Notes: generated by a model not told the origin, from the sequence alone. Positions 49,991-63,983 are shown, counted from the first letter of the stretch. The stretch: DNA of 64,000 bases from Sclerurus mexicanus (GCA_013396755.1 VWZF01004013.1:586105-650104), one strand, 5' to 3'. Program-made: numbers and translations.

Positions 49991-50145
49991 TGGAGGCAGT
50001 CCAGCAAAGGGCCTCAAAGATGATAAAGAAACAGGAGCATTTCTCCTATGAAGAAAGGCCAAGATAGCTAGACCTATTCAGCTGGGAGAAGAGAAGGCTC
50101 GGAGGAGGAGACTGACTTGCTTGCTGCCATTCAGTCATCCAAATA
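49986..50145 (+). mobile_element. CR1 LINE, right half of the interrupted copy
   Basis: After the second CATAC the plus-strand CR1 resumes with the 'ILEAVQQRASKMIKKQEHFSYEERPR' coding region (about 49987-50065) and the 'LFSWEKRRL' region at about 50078-50103. In the complete element this directly follows the sequence that ends at 49595. Similarity fades after about 50113 and is lost by about 50145, so the 3' end of this older copy is missing or too diverged to see. Confidence 0.85.
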
Positions 50146-53100
50146 AAGCCTAGAGTGACTAAGAGCATTTGACAGCCCTTACCAAGGCAGGCAGACATTC
50201 CCAGACACTACAGAGAATTTCTACAAGTGGCTTATTCGACTTATGGACATATTAAAAGTATTTTAAAGTGTTTCTCCATAGTACCCAAGAATTTCCATTC
50301 TGGCCACAAAGTTAGACTTGTATTTATGGAACTGTTCAGCACTGTGTTTTTAATCTACTTCAAATACATTTTGGAAATATGTGAAAAGAACTCTGCTAGC
50401 TGTGGCAAGGGTCATCTGGAAGGAGAATACATTGTAGAAGGAGTCATAGAGACTAATCCACCTGAAGAAAAAGGTAGAGCTGTGAGATACCTAAGAGCCG
50501 CTCTGTGAACCTACAAGACAGTAGGTGAAAGTGGAGATTGTATGATGCAGCCCACAGAGTATGAAAAAGTCACAGCAGGGCTATTTTAGGGTACGGTTTT
50601 TGTACTACTACTGTGTTTGAACTGACATAAAAGGTTCAGGATGAATGTGGAGAATGTTTTTTAAATAATGATATGTTCTACAGGAGCGTATTATAAAAAT
50701 CATGTTTTAGTAGCTATATAAAGGTTCCATCCCTTTCTACTAAACAACCAAATGAACCAAAACAGAGGACTGTGGGTAACTGATGGATCAGTTCATGTTA
50801 ATTTTTTCTCCAAAGCTTGAAATCCAGCCATTTTTACACTCAAACACAGCAGCTCTCTGTCAGTTCCCTGGTGAAGCACACAGAAATTCAGGGAAAGCGT
50901 AAAAAAAAAAAAAAAGCCATAGCTCTCACCAGATGCACAGGGAATCTGAAAGACAGGCTTTTGGCAACACTAGCAAGAATTTAGCCTGGCACTTGAGGTC
51001 AAATGATCTTGGAAAATCAGAGCCAAAACTAGTTTTACATATCTAAAAGATAATGCAAATTCATCTGTTCCTGGAGATAAGCCTCACATTATGACTGAGG
51101 AATGACTGTTGTAGGCTTTCTGTATGGTTAAGACAGTTTATAAGTCCTCTTACAGCTGCCTGATTACATTTTTGATCTAACAGATACAATATTGTACATA
51201 CTGTGGGAACTGAGTAGTGAACTGAGGGGTAGAGAGACATTCTCTGGCCCATTACATTTCCTGAAATCCTTTCTGTCTCACAGACAGCTGCTTGCACTGT
51301 AAAGAAGACTTTGTGATCCCATTGCATTGATTCTGCTGACTAACTGTCTGCACTGCACTTTGAATTCTTCTGAATATTCCCACAAAACAGTGGTATGTGC
51401 AGCCTGGACCCTTGTCATTCCTTTGTTTTCCTATATGTTTTCCTGTCAGTTGGTCTTATATTTGAATAATGCAAAATATAATTTCTGTTCTGCGTGTCCC
51501 ATGTTTTTGCAACATCATGAAATGTATGAACTGTCTTTCTTTCACCAAGTGTTTTTATCATGGGATCTTAGTGCTAACTAACTGGATTACCATAAATCAG
51601 ATGGCCCCGTTACAGCAATGCACTGAGGTAGACTACGCAAGGTATAAGAGTAACAATTTATATTCAGAATGGAATTCAGCAAAAGGGATTTTTAAAAAGG
51701 GAAATGAAACTGTCGTAAAGAATGCAAGTGTTCAGTGAAAAGTTAAATGGTAGTATTACTTCCTCATGACCTGTCTTTTGAGGGTGAAGAAGGAACTGCT
51801 GTTGACAACAGCATGTCTTAGCTGAGATCCTGAGTCAAATGAAAAATATATCACAAATTCATTTGAAACTACAATGGAAATAAAGATAAATATACTCTTG
51901 GCCTTGTGAAATATGAACATTTTAGTCTGTAACCGGTGCTGGGTTTGTCTCTTCGGGGAAATAAGGTTTTGTACCAAGGGCCACTCTCTTCCTACCTATA
52001 TGTTTTCCCCATTAATCAGATCTTAAAAATCAAAATTTTCTTACATTTAATTTCTGCAGAAAAATCCTCATGAACAGAGACATATTTGAAAAACCTACAA
52101 AGCGCAAAAGGGACAGAGGTGTCTGAATTTGCTTTTTCAGTCTAGATTGTCAATGAAAAATCAATGGACCACCAGGAGGGAGAGGCTGGGTAGGATCTTT
52201 TAAATTCTCAGAAGTTCATATCCTCTTTTTTTTTTTTCTTTAAAGATCTGAAAAGCAATGTAATAAGATCACTCACTACAGAAAAACCAAGATCGCAGTT
52301 TCAGCCAGCACACATTGTCATCTAGTTTAAGCCATGATTAAATGTGAGATTGCTCCTATCTTTAGTACTACAACATAACAGCTCCTCATTAGACCCTGGA
52401 AATATACAGCCACAGACTGAATCAAAGTAGGTCACAGTTCATAGTGGATTTTGGCAGCCATGTCAGTCACTGAAATAGAAAGAATGACCACTCCTAATTG
52501 CTATTCCTAACAAGAGATTTCACCAGGAAAAAAAACAAAAACAATTTGAACCCCTTAAAGCTGACAGAGAAAAGAGTAGAAACAGGCACCCTCAGACAGA
52601 ACTAATGGCGTGCAATGATGTTCTGAGCCCCTGAGAGCTTGCAGTTGGGTTGTGGTAGTCTTTGCCAGACTGCCAAGAGACAACTTTAACTCCACAACTG
52701 AATAAGGACTGTGCACATACTGACACCTCGTAATCTCCCTTCCACTCCTGGCAAGACTCCTTTGTGAGACTGGTGCTGAAATGGTAAGAATTGGCAGCCC
52801 TGTGAGTCTATAACAAGTGGAAACAGGAACAGACAGCTATCCTTTGTCCTTCTCACACAAGGCAGATACAGCAACATTCAGTGAATAAAGCCATCTCATT
52901 TGTGTTCTCTTGTGCCTGTTTTTTTCCAGAGCTGAGCTTTTCAATTCTACCAGTAGGCAAATTGTGTGAGTTTTGACACAAATTGGTGGAAGTTACCATG
53001 CTGTCCTGTTTACACCAGTTTAGGACAGCTTACATCCCATGTAAACTTACATCTAACAGGGGGGAAATACAGGTGATGAAGAAAAGGTGCTTAGTCAGAC

Positions 53101-55726
53101 CCTGGTAGAATGCATCTTTTCTGCTTTTCAAGATTTATTTATTTTGATAAATATATAAAGATACCAGATAAAGGAAGAAAATTTATAGCAAAGGACAGCC
53201 TTTCATTTTCCTACTGATATAAATACTTTCTAATCAAACAATTTCTCTTTCATTTGAAAACACCCGAAAACATCCATACCTGAAGCCAATGAGATTTTGG
53301 GTCTTGAAAGTGGAGCATGAGCATGAATTGCGAAGACACATAGAAGGTCATCAACTTAAAGTGATCTGCCTACAATGTTGCCTTGCTGTTGTAGTAGGAT
53401 AGGGACCCAGTGAGCTATATGATTCAGGAACACTAGTGGTAAAATGACTTAGTGCATGGTTAGTGCACTCACATGTAGCCAAGTTACATGTGGCTAAATG
53501 ACACTTCAAAACTTTGGAAGATCCCAGATCACTTGTGGTAGCTGATGCTGACTGGGACTCTTCAGCCATACATTTAACCTATTAGAATACTTAACCAGTC
53601 AAGGAAAAAGATGTTCAGAAAACAGAAAATTGCCTACACCACGTAGAAGAAGAATTAGAAAAAAAATGGGCACTCATCTGGTCAAAAGGAGGTTTCTTTC
53701 AGCATTTAGAATATATTTGGAATAGACAGACAAGTATGTCAATAGCTAATATAAACAAAACCCATAGGAAAACCAGAATAAGAGTCTCCAAAATTGAGAG
53801 GATACCTCTTATGCATGGTTTCAAATGCAAGCAACTCCAGAACCCCAAAACAGTACACTGAAAACCAAGATGTGAGGGTATCATGCTATTTGGCAGTATT
53901 TAGCATTTAATATTTAATGACTTGGTTTTCTACAGTGTTAGACACACTGGCTACATGCAAAGCATCTGGGAACATTCCCAGGCACTGGAACTCCACCATC
54001 CACAGTAGAAAACCATTTAAACACTTCCTGTTACAATTCTGGCAGGTCATAACTAACCCTCGCCCAAGGACAGCTCATTCCAGGGACATTTCCCAACAGG
54101 CAGTTTGCATGCAGCCAGCCTGTTTTGGAGTTTATGAGAATTTGTCAGCATCATCAGTGGGTCATTGTGTGCCAGTTGGCCTAATTGTCTGGGAATGTTC
54201 CTGGGAATGCTTAATATAACAATTTATTTGTGCCCAATATTTTTGAGCCAATGTAGCAACTCACCATTTGCAAAAGGGGAGGATTTGTTCCTTCTCTTGA
54301 CTCCATGATCTTATCCTTTCCTTTACATCAGTTCTGGTGCTTGTCAGGCACTTTGTTAGAACAGCTCAACTCTGTAATCTGCAGGAATCCGTTTGTTTTC
54401 CCTTGCCAGTACAGGTGACTGCTGATTTAGGAGTTGGAATCTGGTCACTGCTGAGTCTGAGAAGCACCAAAGCCAGCACAAGGATGGCATTGCTGTACCT
54501 GAAAAGAGGAGAAGAGTGAAATAACAGGGTGGAGTAGGATCTCTCCCCAATAATGCCAATAATGCATTAGGCTGTGCTTTATAACTGCACCTCATGTGAC
54601 TTATTAGATGAACTCAAACTGTAGTTCCAAGAGTAGTTTGAGCTGATGTAAGCCATCACTGCTGCTGCAAGAAGAGGATCTTTATATAAATGCTCATTTC
54701 CCATATCTCCTCCCTCTACTGTGCCAGCACAGCAGTATATACAGCAGTGAGTGATCTGGACTGAGGAAATGATCCTCAGAAAAGAAAACTGATCATAACT
54801 TGCTGTAGTTGACTGCATGGCCACAAATGCTACTGCCAAAACAAGGATCTCAAATGAGTGGGGGCAACAGTGTAGAAGGAAAGCTATCAAATTCAAGTAG
54901 AAGTTGGGACAGCAATATCAGGATTTATCAGCTTAATCTGCTCATGCAACTGCAGTATTGGGTAGTTCAAGAGGCCTCTGCATATCTAAAAACCTGAAGA
55001 ATGTATTCAGATCAAAGTACAGCAGAGAGCCATTTAGAGGAGAAAAGAGCTTGTAGATACCCTAATTATAGAGTACAAATACCGCTGTAATACCAAAGAC
55101 AGCTTGTAGAGATTTTCTTTCTAATTCTTTTTCTTTCTGTTATAACATCTGTGTTTTCCTAACACCATTAGCTGTCAGCTTCTAAAAAAAAATTAAATAA
55201 TTTTAAAAAAATCTAAACTTAAACTAAACAGGATATGAGGATCAAAAAAATCTTGAAAGTTGTTTTGTTCTTTATGACAATCCAGAAACAGTTAATACAA
55301 ATAACTTTGTGGTGCAGTAACCAAATTCATGCTAGTATGATGTTATAACATTTTTATTGCAAGTATGCTTTCTTTCAAAGTCTATTCTGAAGATACAAGT
55401 GGGAAGAGGCAGTGGAGGAGAAGCATTAATTTTCTGTTACTGTCACAGTGATCTAATTTGTAGCATCCTTTACCACTAATTGTTTAAATAAATTGCATTT
55501 TGTAGCTCAGACAGGAGCCATATTAGATTCTTGGAATTCTGATTCAACTCCAGAATGTCTCATGGAGCAGTTTTCATTACACTCTTGTGTAGGCTTTTTA
55601 ACGTCTCTATACAGTTAATTAAGTTTTTCTAACAAGCATAATATCTTCCACTGAAAAAGCTTTCTAGTGGTTTTTCTTTTTTTGGCCTTAAGCCTCCCAT
55701 AAACCTTTTCCACTCGGAGTTTTAAG
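50146..55726. other. AT-rich DNA, no gene supported
   Basis: Frames of 100 (plus, 53917-54219) and 105 codons (minus, 54579-54896) have no recognisable domain. A 15-base A run lies at 50901-50915 and a 12-base T run at 52226-52237, both without retrocopy features. The stretch at 52600-52920 ends with an AATAAA followed by a T/G-rich segment. It might be a decayed LTR or 3' end, but I cannot name it. Confidence 0.5.
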
Positions 55727-55766
55727 ACTTGATGCTACTATTTGATACTTGATGCTACTATTTGAT
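55727..55766 (+). repeat. Perfect 20-bp tandem duplication
   Basis: ACTTGATGCTACTATTTGAT occurs twice in direct succession (55727-55746 and 55747-55766) with no mismatch, so the duplication is probably recent. Confidence 0.93.
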
Positions 55767-55794
55767 AATTTTTTTTCCCAGTCCTTTTCCTCTC

Positions 55795-55823
55795 TTTTAA
55801 ATAACTTCACAAGTTATTTAAAA
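55795..55823. repeat. Perfect inverted repeat, 13-bp arms, 3-base loop
   Basis: TTTTAAATAACTT (55795-55807), then CAC, then AAGTTATTTAAAA (55811-55823). The arms are exactly complementary and AT-rich. The repeat lies 28 bp after the tandem duplication. It could extrude as a hairpin, but no function can be inferred. Confidence 0.93.
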
Positions 55824-58800
55824 TAATAGCCAGCACAAATCAATACAGTTCTGTTGTTTAAAATTGCCCTGTGCTGATTTACACCATTTAGGAAACTACC
55901 AAGGTCAATCTTCCAGTGCTTGCCACCCAGAAGTGTGCCATGGGTTGTGTCATTCACCACAACCAACTGCAACTGTGATGCAACTGCCTGGAAATACAGA
56001 AGAGCTCAGTGTTTCACACCACTGATCAACATGCAAATTAATTACCTTGTCTGGTTATGAGTGAATTGAACAAGGCAAAATCTGTAGCCAGAGGCAATCA
56101 CTTCTGTTAATCCATCCAGTAAAACTGGAGGAAAGGTGGAAAAAGGAAAGCAAGAAAGCTTTCAGGATCAAAAGACTTCTTCAAGCTTTCTTCAAGGTGA
56201 CCATTTATGTGGTTTATGTATGTGATTAGATCTGGATTAGAGTCTTCCTTACAAAGCCATTCGTGAAAGGGTATCAGCCTTTCGAGATACAGATTTCCCA
56301 TGGCACACCTAACAATATTTTTGGTTTTGAAACTGCATTTCTACAGGAACATTAATCCTACTGTCAAAAACATGATTAAAAGTAACAGAATCAGTGCTTG
56401 CATTTATATTTTTGATATTGGAAACCAAAATTATTCCTTTCCTAATTTTATTCATCTCTTCCTTTTCTCATCCTGTTTCTGAAGTTCCCTACTTCTAGCT
56501 TTGCCTCAGTTTCTGAGATGATCAATATCCATCTTCCTCTTTGGGCACTTACTTTCAATAGTCGAGCTGAATGTGCACCCAGAATGGAAAGTAATTCAGT
56601 TTTCAGGATATATTGTGAAAAGGAGAGAGTGGTCCTAGAAAGAGATCTTAAGATGGACTCAACAGTCATGCTCATTGTATCTGCCTTTGTGAATGCATTG
56701 CCTTCCTGCTAAGATAATTTCTCTTCATTATTTATGCAGATAGAAATAATCTCTAACAGTAACTTAAACAGAACAAGTAACTCCAACAGTTCCACCAGAA
56801 AGCACCACTTGGAAGCCTATCTCAACACAGCTCAACAGATGTTCTGTATCAGCACCTGCTGTGCCCTTCAATCACTGCCTGCGCTCCTGCTGCCATAAAG
56901 GTTCAGATGAGGGTGAAGGATAACAGCACCTCTTATTCATTTATTTCCAAGATAAGAGCAATCAGATTTACAGACTTTAGCTAAGAATTGCTTTATCTGT
57001 TGCTGAAATGTAATCATATCTGAGCTGAAGCAGCAGTGATTCTTTAACAACAGACAGCGTTAAACAGAACATGGAGTAAAACAGGAAGATAAATAATATT
57101 ATGGCCATCTTGAAGTGGGACAATTTTGCTGAATACAGATCTATCCAAGTTAAAAGAGATCCAGGACATTAGATCTAATGTTTCTGTTTTAGGAAAAAAG
57201 TCAACAGATCTTCACTTGCAATAACTATCGAGCATATGATCTGATGTCAGAGCATACAAAGATATGTCAGGCATACATAGTTAGAGAGCATGTGAAATTC
57301 AGATGTAATGATAACCATACAATTTCTAGACAATAATAAAAAAAGAATGCAAAAGTATTCTACATTTCCCATTATTAAGAACTTTGTCATAAAGAGAAAC
57401 CTAATTAAAGTATCTGGTCAAACAAACAGAACAGTTACCAGTTGATTCAGCTGATCCCAACGCTGGGGCATGCATTTATCTATGCGAGGAAACAAATTTG
57501 AGTTCAGAGCCTGTTGTGCCTGAAAAGGGACAGGCTATGCCTTTTCCCTTATGTAGCTGATACCTGCTGCCTTACGAATCTCAGCAGCAAAGCAAAATGC
57601 ATACAAAACACAAGAAAAATTGTCTTCCAACTTCCACAGAACTCCAATTAAACTCCATTCAGTAGCTGAGAGTGGCAGAGAAAGCAATGCTTTCATCTGT
57701 TACTTTTGCTGCAGTTGGAGGTGTGAGTTACACAGGAGATTTGCCAGACTCCTCGGCCTCTGAGCAAACCAGAAGGGAGCAAGATGAACTGATGCCAAAG
57801 CATGAGCTGTTTCCAAATGCAGCAACCTGTGCAGAAGCAGAAGGTCACAGGCTGCAGCTGGCCCAACTGCAAGTGAGACAGAGGGAGCAGTCTTAACAAC
57901 CATCAAATTGCCAGACAGGGAAAAGAGGGTTGGGTGCTAATCTGTTCAGAATGAGGAGCTGGGCTAGGATAAGCTGAAAGAGAGGGTGAGGAACATGTGG
58001 GAACTGTTTATTCCTTTGCCTGATAAGACACCCTGCTTCAGTATTCTGGTAGACTACTTAGTCTGCTCTATACATCTGGGACAGATTCACCTTACATCTC
58101 ATTTGAAGAAGGGCAGGGTGTGAGATGATAGGCACTTCTATTGTTTTGTTTCCCAGAACCCTCTGTTCTGGTTTTCCAGAATGGGCCCCATCTGCTCCTT
58201 GTCTGAGCTTTTGGCCCCAGTTTAACTGGAGCATTGCATTGACTGTCACTGACATCGCTAGATAGCAAACTGTAGCCTCCATGTATTTCCCAAGGCATGG
58301 CTTCTATTTGTCTCTATTTCTTATGAAATACTTTGTAATGAATCTAAAGCTTCAGAAAACTAGAAAGCATTCCTCCGGTTTCAGAGGTCACAATATTAGT
58401 CTCTCAACTAAATATTTGCCAGTAGAAGCTATTATTCCTAGTCAACTGGGCGTTTTATAAATTTCCCTCTACTCATTCACCTTTAGAATTAGACTATGAT
58501 TGTTTTTCAAAGATATCTGAAGTTCAGGGAAAGATATTTTATTCTTTCAAAGCCCATGCTGAAACTTTAGTAAAGAATAAACTCAGAGGGAAAAGGATTT
58601 TAAAAAGAGAGACAAAAATCTTTCAAAGAAAACTACTTTCCTCTTTCTTTAGGGAAATTCTATACGGAATCCCAGGTCACCTTTCCAGAAGATTAGTAAC
58701 AATGTTAAGCTTAGAAAAATCTGTGTAATATAACCTGATCTTGAAGAAACCTTAGTCCTGAAGCCTAGTTTTTTAAATTTTTTTCTCTTTCCAAGTTAGT

Positions 58801-61800
58801 TCTGTGACACACTTTCAGACTGATCAGATCTAGATTGAGTTGATGATCATTCTCTGTTGGTCTGAAACTTTAAGATATGTCTTTGAGATACCATGCTACA
58901 TCACTAAGGATAATGAGAGCTTCGGCAATTACTTCAGTGGAACAGAACTATATGTTGAAGTGGCATCATGGGTCCTTCCCATGGTGCTGGATATATAAAT
59001 GTCATGTGATCCCTGTGGCGATGAGAACATTAGGAATGTAAGTTAATCAGGAGGTCAACTCTTTTAAGGAACAAGCAATCTGGTTTGAGGAAAGACAATA
59101 TTAAAATGCAGCAACAAGTAAGGATTAAAGAAGTAAAGGCAGAGGCAGTGGAATTACTACAGACATATTGACTAAATGAGCCCTATAATAATGATTCAAT
59201 ATTCCTCCAAGTAACAATTAGACATTGCACTTTAATAGGAATAGGCAATCAAAATTCACAGACACAGACAGTCTAGGAAAGGCAAAGCTGGATCCTACCC
59301 AAAGCCTCAGTGAATGGAGTGCACAGTCCTTCACTGAAGATCTCCTGTGGGACATTCACTGCTATAGAAGCCTCACATTGAGCAGGCCCTTGTTTTTACA
59401 TCTTTTTGAGAAGTTAGAAGTCTCACATCCTTCTGACAGTTTTCGTCTCCTGAACAGTGTGATTTCTTGGCTCTAGCAGCGGAAACCATGGAATCAAAGA
59501 AAGCTATAGGATCAAAGGACCAGGTTTCACCAGTGGAGCCTGGGTATCCGATTTTTCCCACTAAGTCTATCTACTGCAAGCAATCATTTGGCTGAAGAAA
59601 CAATGTCCTCTGTCTGCACTTCAGCCTTTTCACAAAGGCTGATAGGCAGATGGCAGAGAGCAATATCATTGTGAGCCTGGAGTGAGAGGGAGTTCTTTTG
59701 TCTGCTGTGGAAATCTGGTGACTGCCAATGGGCACCTTTTCACTGAGACATATACTGATATTCAGTGAAAATATCCAGGGCATTATATTGATGTGCAGGG
59801 GGCTTGGTTTCCTTGGCTCAGCAGCCAGACCGTTGGCTATCTCCTCATTTACTCTTAATCCAGGCCCAGTTGCAACCAGTGATTAGTGCAAGGCTTCTCT
59901 AAATCATAGGCTCAGCACCTTGTAGGTCCTGCTGCACACATATATCACTGTTCTTCCCTACAAGAGTGGTGAGGCCGCCCACAGATTCAGGGAATATAAT
60001 TAAGGATTTGTGGGAATTGCTCAGTATTATTTTACAGAAAATACATCTACATGCTGAGAAAAGAACCCTCTTCAGCAGTACCATACAGATAGCTCATATA
60101 ACAAGCTAGAGCGCATATAAGCTTCACAGTTGCATACAGTCAAGCTCTGTTCTCCTTTTGGTATACCAGATATGTGCCAGTGCACCTCTGTTAACATAGC
60201 AGAGTCATTTTTGTAATGAAGTGGAGAGCTAAAGCCAAACTCCAAGTAAAATGCCTCAAGAATATTTTAAATTACTAGAATATAATTACCACCCTCTCTC
60301 CGAACTCTGCTAAAAGTTTAGGAATCATTTTAAAAGTGTCTGAACTCAGCAGGATCAGAAGACAACAGCAGATCTCTTATCTAAAGCCTTCTCGCCCTCC
60401 CATACCTAAACCAGCAGCAATATGTTTTCACCATAATTCTTTACAAAGACCTATGTGTGAGGTTTTTACTTAAAAATTAAACAATGTGTGGGTTCTGAGA
60501 TTCAAGCTCTATATTTTAAGATGTAATGTGTTCAAAGTAATGCCCCTCACTTGCTGCAGCTCCCTGTGAATATGAATCATCGTATGAGTTTACCAAGCCT
60601 TTGGATGGGCTATCAGGCTGGAGTTTTGCTATCCTAATAAATTATGGATCTTTTGCATTGGCTTTTTTTTCCCCCAATCCTTTTTCTTTATCCATTGGCC
60701 TGTTTGATACATCTTCCCCATCCTGCCTCATAGCCAGTTTTCTCGAATAGACAATTTGTTACTTAACAGTAAAAATCCTGACACAACAGTGTGTCAATGA
60801 TTGACTTATTTCTGAAGTATTAACATGCCAATAATGCAGACTATAAATGAATGGCATCATCTGAAATATAAATAATAAGTAGGTAGCATTTTGTTAATGT
60901 AGGTCAGTACTTAAAAAAACACAACATAAAAACATCCTAAATGGTGTCTGGTATTTTGTTTCCCTTCTGATTAAAAAGAAGTCAGATTGCTCAGTGCTGT
61001 TTCTGTTGCAGACTGATTTGCAAGCATCACCACCTTCCCAAACACTCACAGTTTCTGAGGGTAATGGACCTCGTCAGGAAAGTGCAATCTGATATTGAAC
61101 TGCATAAATTGCTTTTTGCTTCCCCTCCCCTGAATATGTACAACTTACAAAAGGAAAAAAAAACTGAGGAGAAAATGCTGAAAAATGAGGCTTTTCCCAG
61201 GCACATTCCTTAGCATATTTCCACTGTAAGTGTTTCTTTCACTCAAACTCTTTTCATTCTTCCCATTTCCTTGGTTTATTATTATTTTTCTCCCTACCCA
61301 TTTTAATTTCTTTTCTTCCTGAAGAGCTGTTTTTAACAGCTGCATCTCCAGCTGTCAAGTGAATAATTCAGGGGAAATTTCTCACCATTGCAAGAATTGT
61401 TCCACAAAATACTTTAAACAGTACTCAAGATTGTCAAAGAAAAAAAAAGCTTCACATGACAGCTGCGTGCACAAAGTGCTTTATTAGTGGACAATACAGC
61501 TCTTTAAGATGTATGCTTAACCTTTGCTTTACTTTGTGCAAGCAGCTTATTGCAGACACATTTACTGCTGCTGATAAAGGTCCTGTCCTTGAGGACTTCA
61601 GTTTTCAAAGCCTTCTCTCCAAAGGATCTTTGACACTTTTCTGACTCTCAATAAGATTTTCAAAACATACCATCCAGCACCGCATACAGTGATGCAATGT
61701 AAACCAATGTAAATAGAGTTCTCAGAATAAGGTATTACAGCTGACCATGGCTATCTAATCACAGGGAATCAGCTGTCAGGGTTCAGTACCTAGAAGGCTT

Positions 61801-63983
61801 CCAGTACCCTCTGAACTTCTTTAGAGCTTAGAGCATGGTTGTGTGGCAGTACGGTGTGCAGTAGACATGTATGATATGTTGCCCACACACAGCACAAGGT
61901 TTAGAAAAGAGCTTCTTTTAATAATTGAAGTATCTCAGAGGCAGTCAAACTCAAGGCATCCAAGTTGTTCTGATTTAGCAGAGAAGCGTGGTGCTTACCA
62001 TGTAAATGGGAATAGGTTACAGGTATCAGGTATCACGCAGAGTTTTTTAATGCTTGGAATTTGGTGTGAGGGGTAAATGTGATAACTTTTCCCTTTATTT
62101 TTACCAAGTGACCTAAAAACAATCCTCAGATGTTTTCACTCACCAAGTTGTAGAGGTTTTATTTTGTTTGAGAATTGGCTCTTGAAACTTTGGGGTCTCC
62201 ATTTTAACAAAATTTTTTGTCTTCTACCTAGTCATGTCAGATACCACTTCTGTCTCAAATAGGCCAATAGTCAGGATCTGTAATGACTGCTGCCTTTTCC
62301 CTTAAATCAAATGGGAAACTTAGCAAAAAAGTGGTAAAAACACAAATAAAATTGCAATCAGGTCAGCTCTATCATCTATTAAAAATGATAGGGTTCCCAA
62401 GACATGAAAGGATTGATTTAGTGATCCACAAGATACATTCCAGTCTTCATTTCCTCAGACAGTCATGTCTCAGGTACTGGCCTGAACTTGACACATATTA
62501 AGGGGTTTTCTTTTTAACATCTGTTTCTTCTACTTCAGTGTTTAGCATGATAAACCTGGGCTTTGTGCTTGAATATGACTTCCTTTAGCAATACCTGCTC
62601 AGAAGTTCAGAGTACATGTTCCAGACCTATGCTGTCATGGACAGGGGAGACTCCTAAGACTCCTAGTTCAGCAGTTATTTTAAAACTATACAAGTATTCT
62701 GCAAAGGCTCCTGAAGAAACAGATCCGTAAAGTCCTTGAGTATCTTCTGTACATATCACAAAAGTGACCCTCAAGGCTGATAGTGATATATCATCCTACT
62801 GCAGGTGATAAACTATGCCTTAGAAGATGGACTTTCAGCTACTTTTCAAAAATCAATGAGTCATAGGTGCCGTAAGACACTCCACAGCATCTAAAGCCAA
62901 CATTAACAATTCTCAGTTATCATATAGGTGGTGACCAAAACAAAGAGCTATAAATATCTTCTTCTCTGCCCCTCCTCTCTAGCCCCACACTGAAGCAAAA
63001 ACTGATCATTATCCTATTGATTCTGGCCAGCGATGGTGTAGAGTAAATCACAAAATCAGATAACCTTGTTTCCCAGCCTTTGTAAACTAATTATGTCTAT
63101 TTATCACAGAGACCTCAGAACCTGTCTCTCACACTAAAGGAATTTCTGCAGCAGAAACATCTTCCATTTTCTTTCAATTTACTGTTGCCTTGCTAAAGCA
63201 AAATATACTTCATTATCTTTTCCCAGCAAATTAATGAGACCAGCCAATCTATTTGTAAGATTAAGTAAGAAACTCAGGAAAAAGTTTTGAAAGAATTAAA
63301 AATCAAAACACAGTAACCCTTTTTAGCAACAACTCATTAGAATCCACTGCAAAACAAAAGCACAGGTCTAAGTAATGCATAGAAGGAAAAATTATTACAA
63401 TCTCAGCTCTGGTGATTTCATGCTAAATGGAGGATCATCATGGGCATGCTTCATGATTTTCTCAACTGTTATACAAGTTGATAAGCCCTGTTTTCTACAT
63501 GACAAATTCCACTTCAGAGGAGATCTTGTTTCAAAGCAAGTTGAAGCACCTTTATTGTGTATACAGACTTTGAATAACCTGAGAGATCAGAAGCTTTGGT
63601 AAGTAAAAGACTCATTTTACAGGTTCACTGAACTGCCTCAAGCAGATTCAACATCAGCTAAACAAATGATAAAGATGCAGTCTTCACCTGTAAAGCCTGA
63701 CACACATGGACATCCTTGAGAATGAGCACATGAAGTTCTTAATTGCTCTCTAAAGCAATTTTCAATGATGTCAGACATAGACAGATGAAAAAGGCACAGA
63801 GCTGTGGCATGTGGGCCCAGGCATTTATGAGGCAACAGAAGAATAATCGATACAGAACAAAGAGAACATGAGCAATGTGAAGTCATTTAAAAAGACAAAG
63901 CAGTGTAATTAAATGGGTATTTTTCATTCATTCAAATGGTGGTTTTTCCAGTTAAAATGTTCTCTTTTGCTAAATTTCAGTTT
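55824..63983. other. AT-rich DNA, no gene supported
   Basis: No frame exceeds 83 codons. The G+C-richer piece at 57670-57900 is open on both strands (74 codons plus, 68 codons minus) without a recognisable motif or splice context. The stretch at 60775-60910 is dense in AT-rich homeodomain-type core sites and is listed as a possible conserved non-coding element. I recognise no repeat family here. Confidence 0.5.

Noticed and set aside
50901..50915. A15 run as a processed-pseudogene tail (also A15 at 42898-42912)
   Set aside because: No AATAAA, coding remnant or target duplication accompanies either run. Treated as plain homopolymers.
57672..57896. 74-codon plus frame in a G+C-richer patch, exon-like at first sight
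   Set aside because: The minus strand is equally open (68 codons in two frames), there is no recognised motif, and the frame ends without splice sites that would make an exon convincing.
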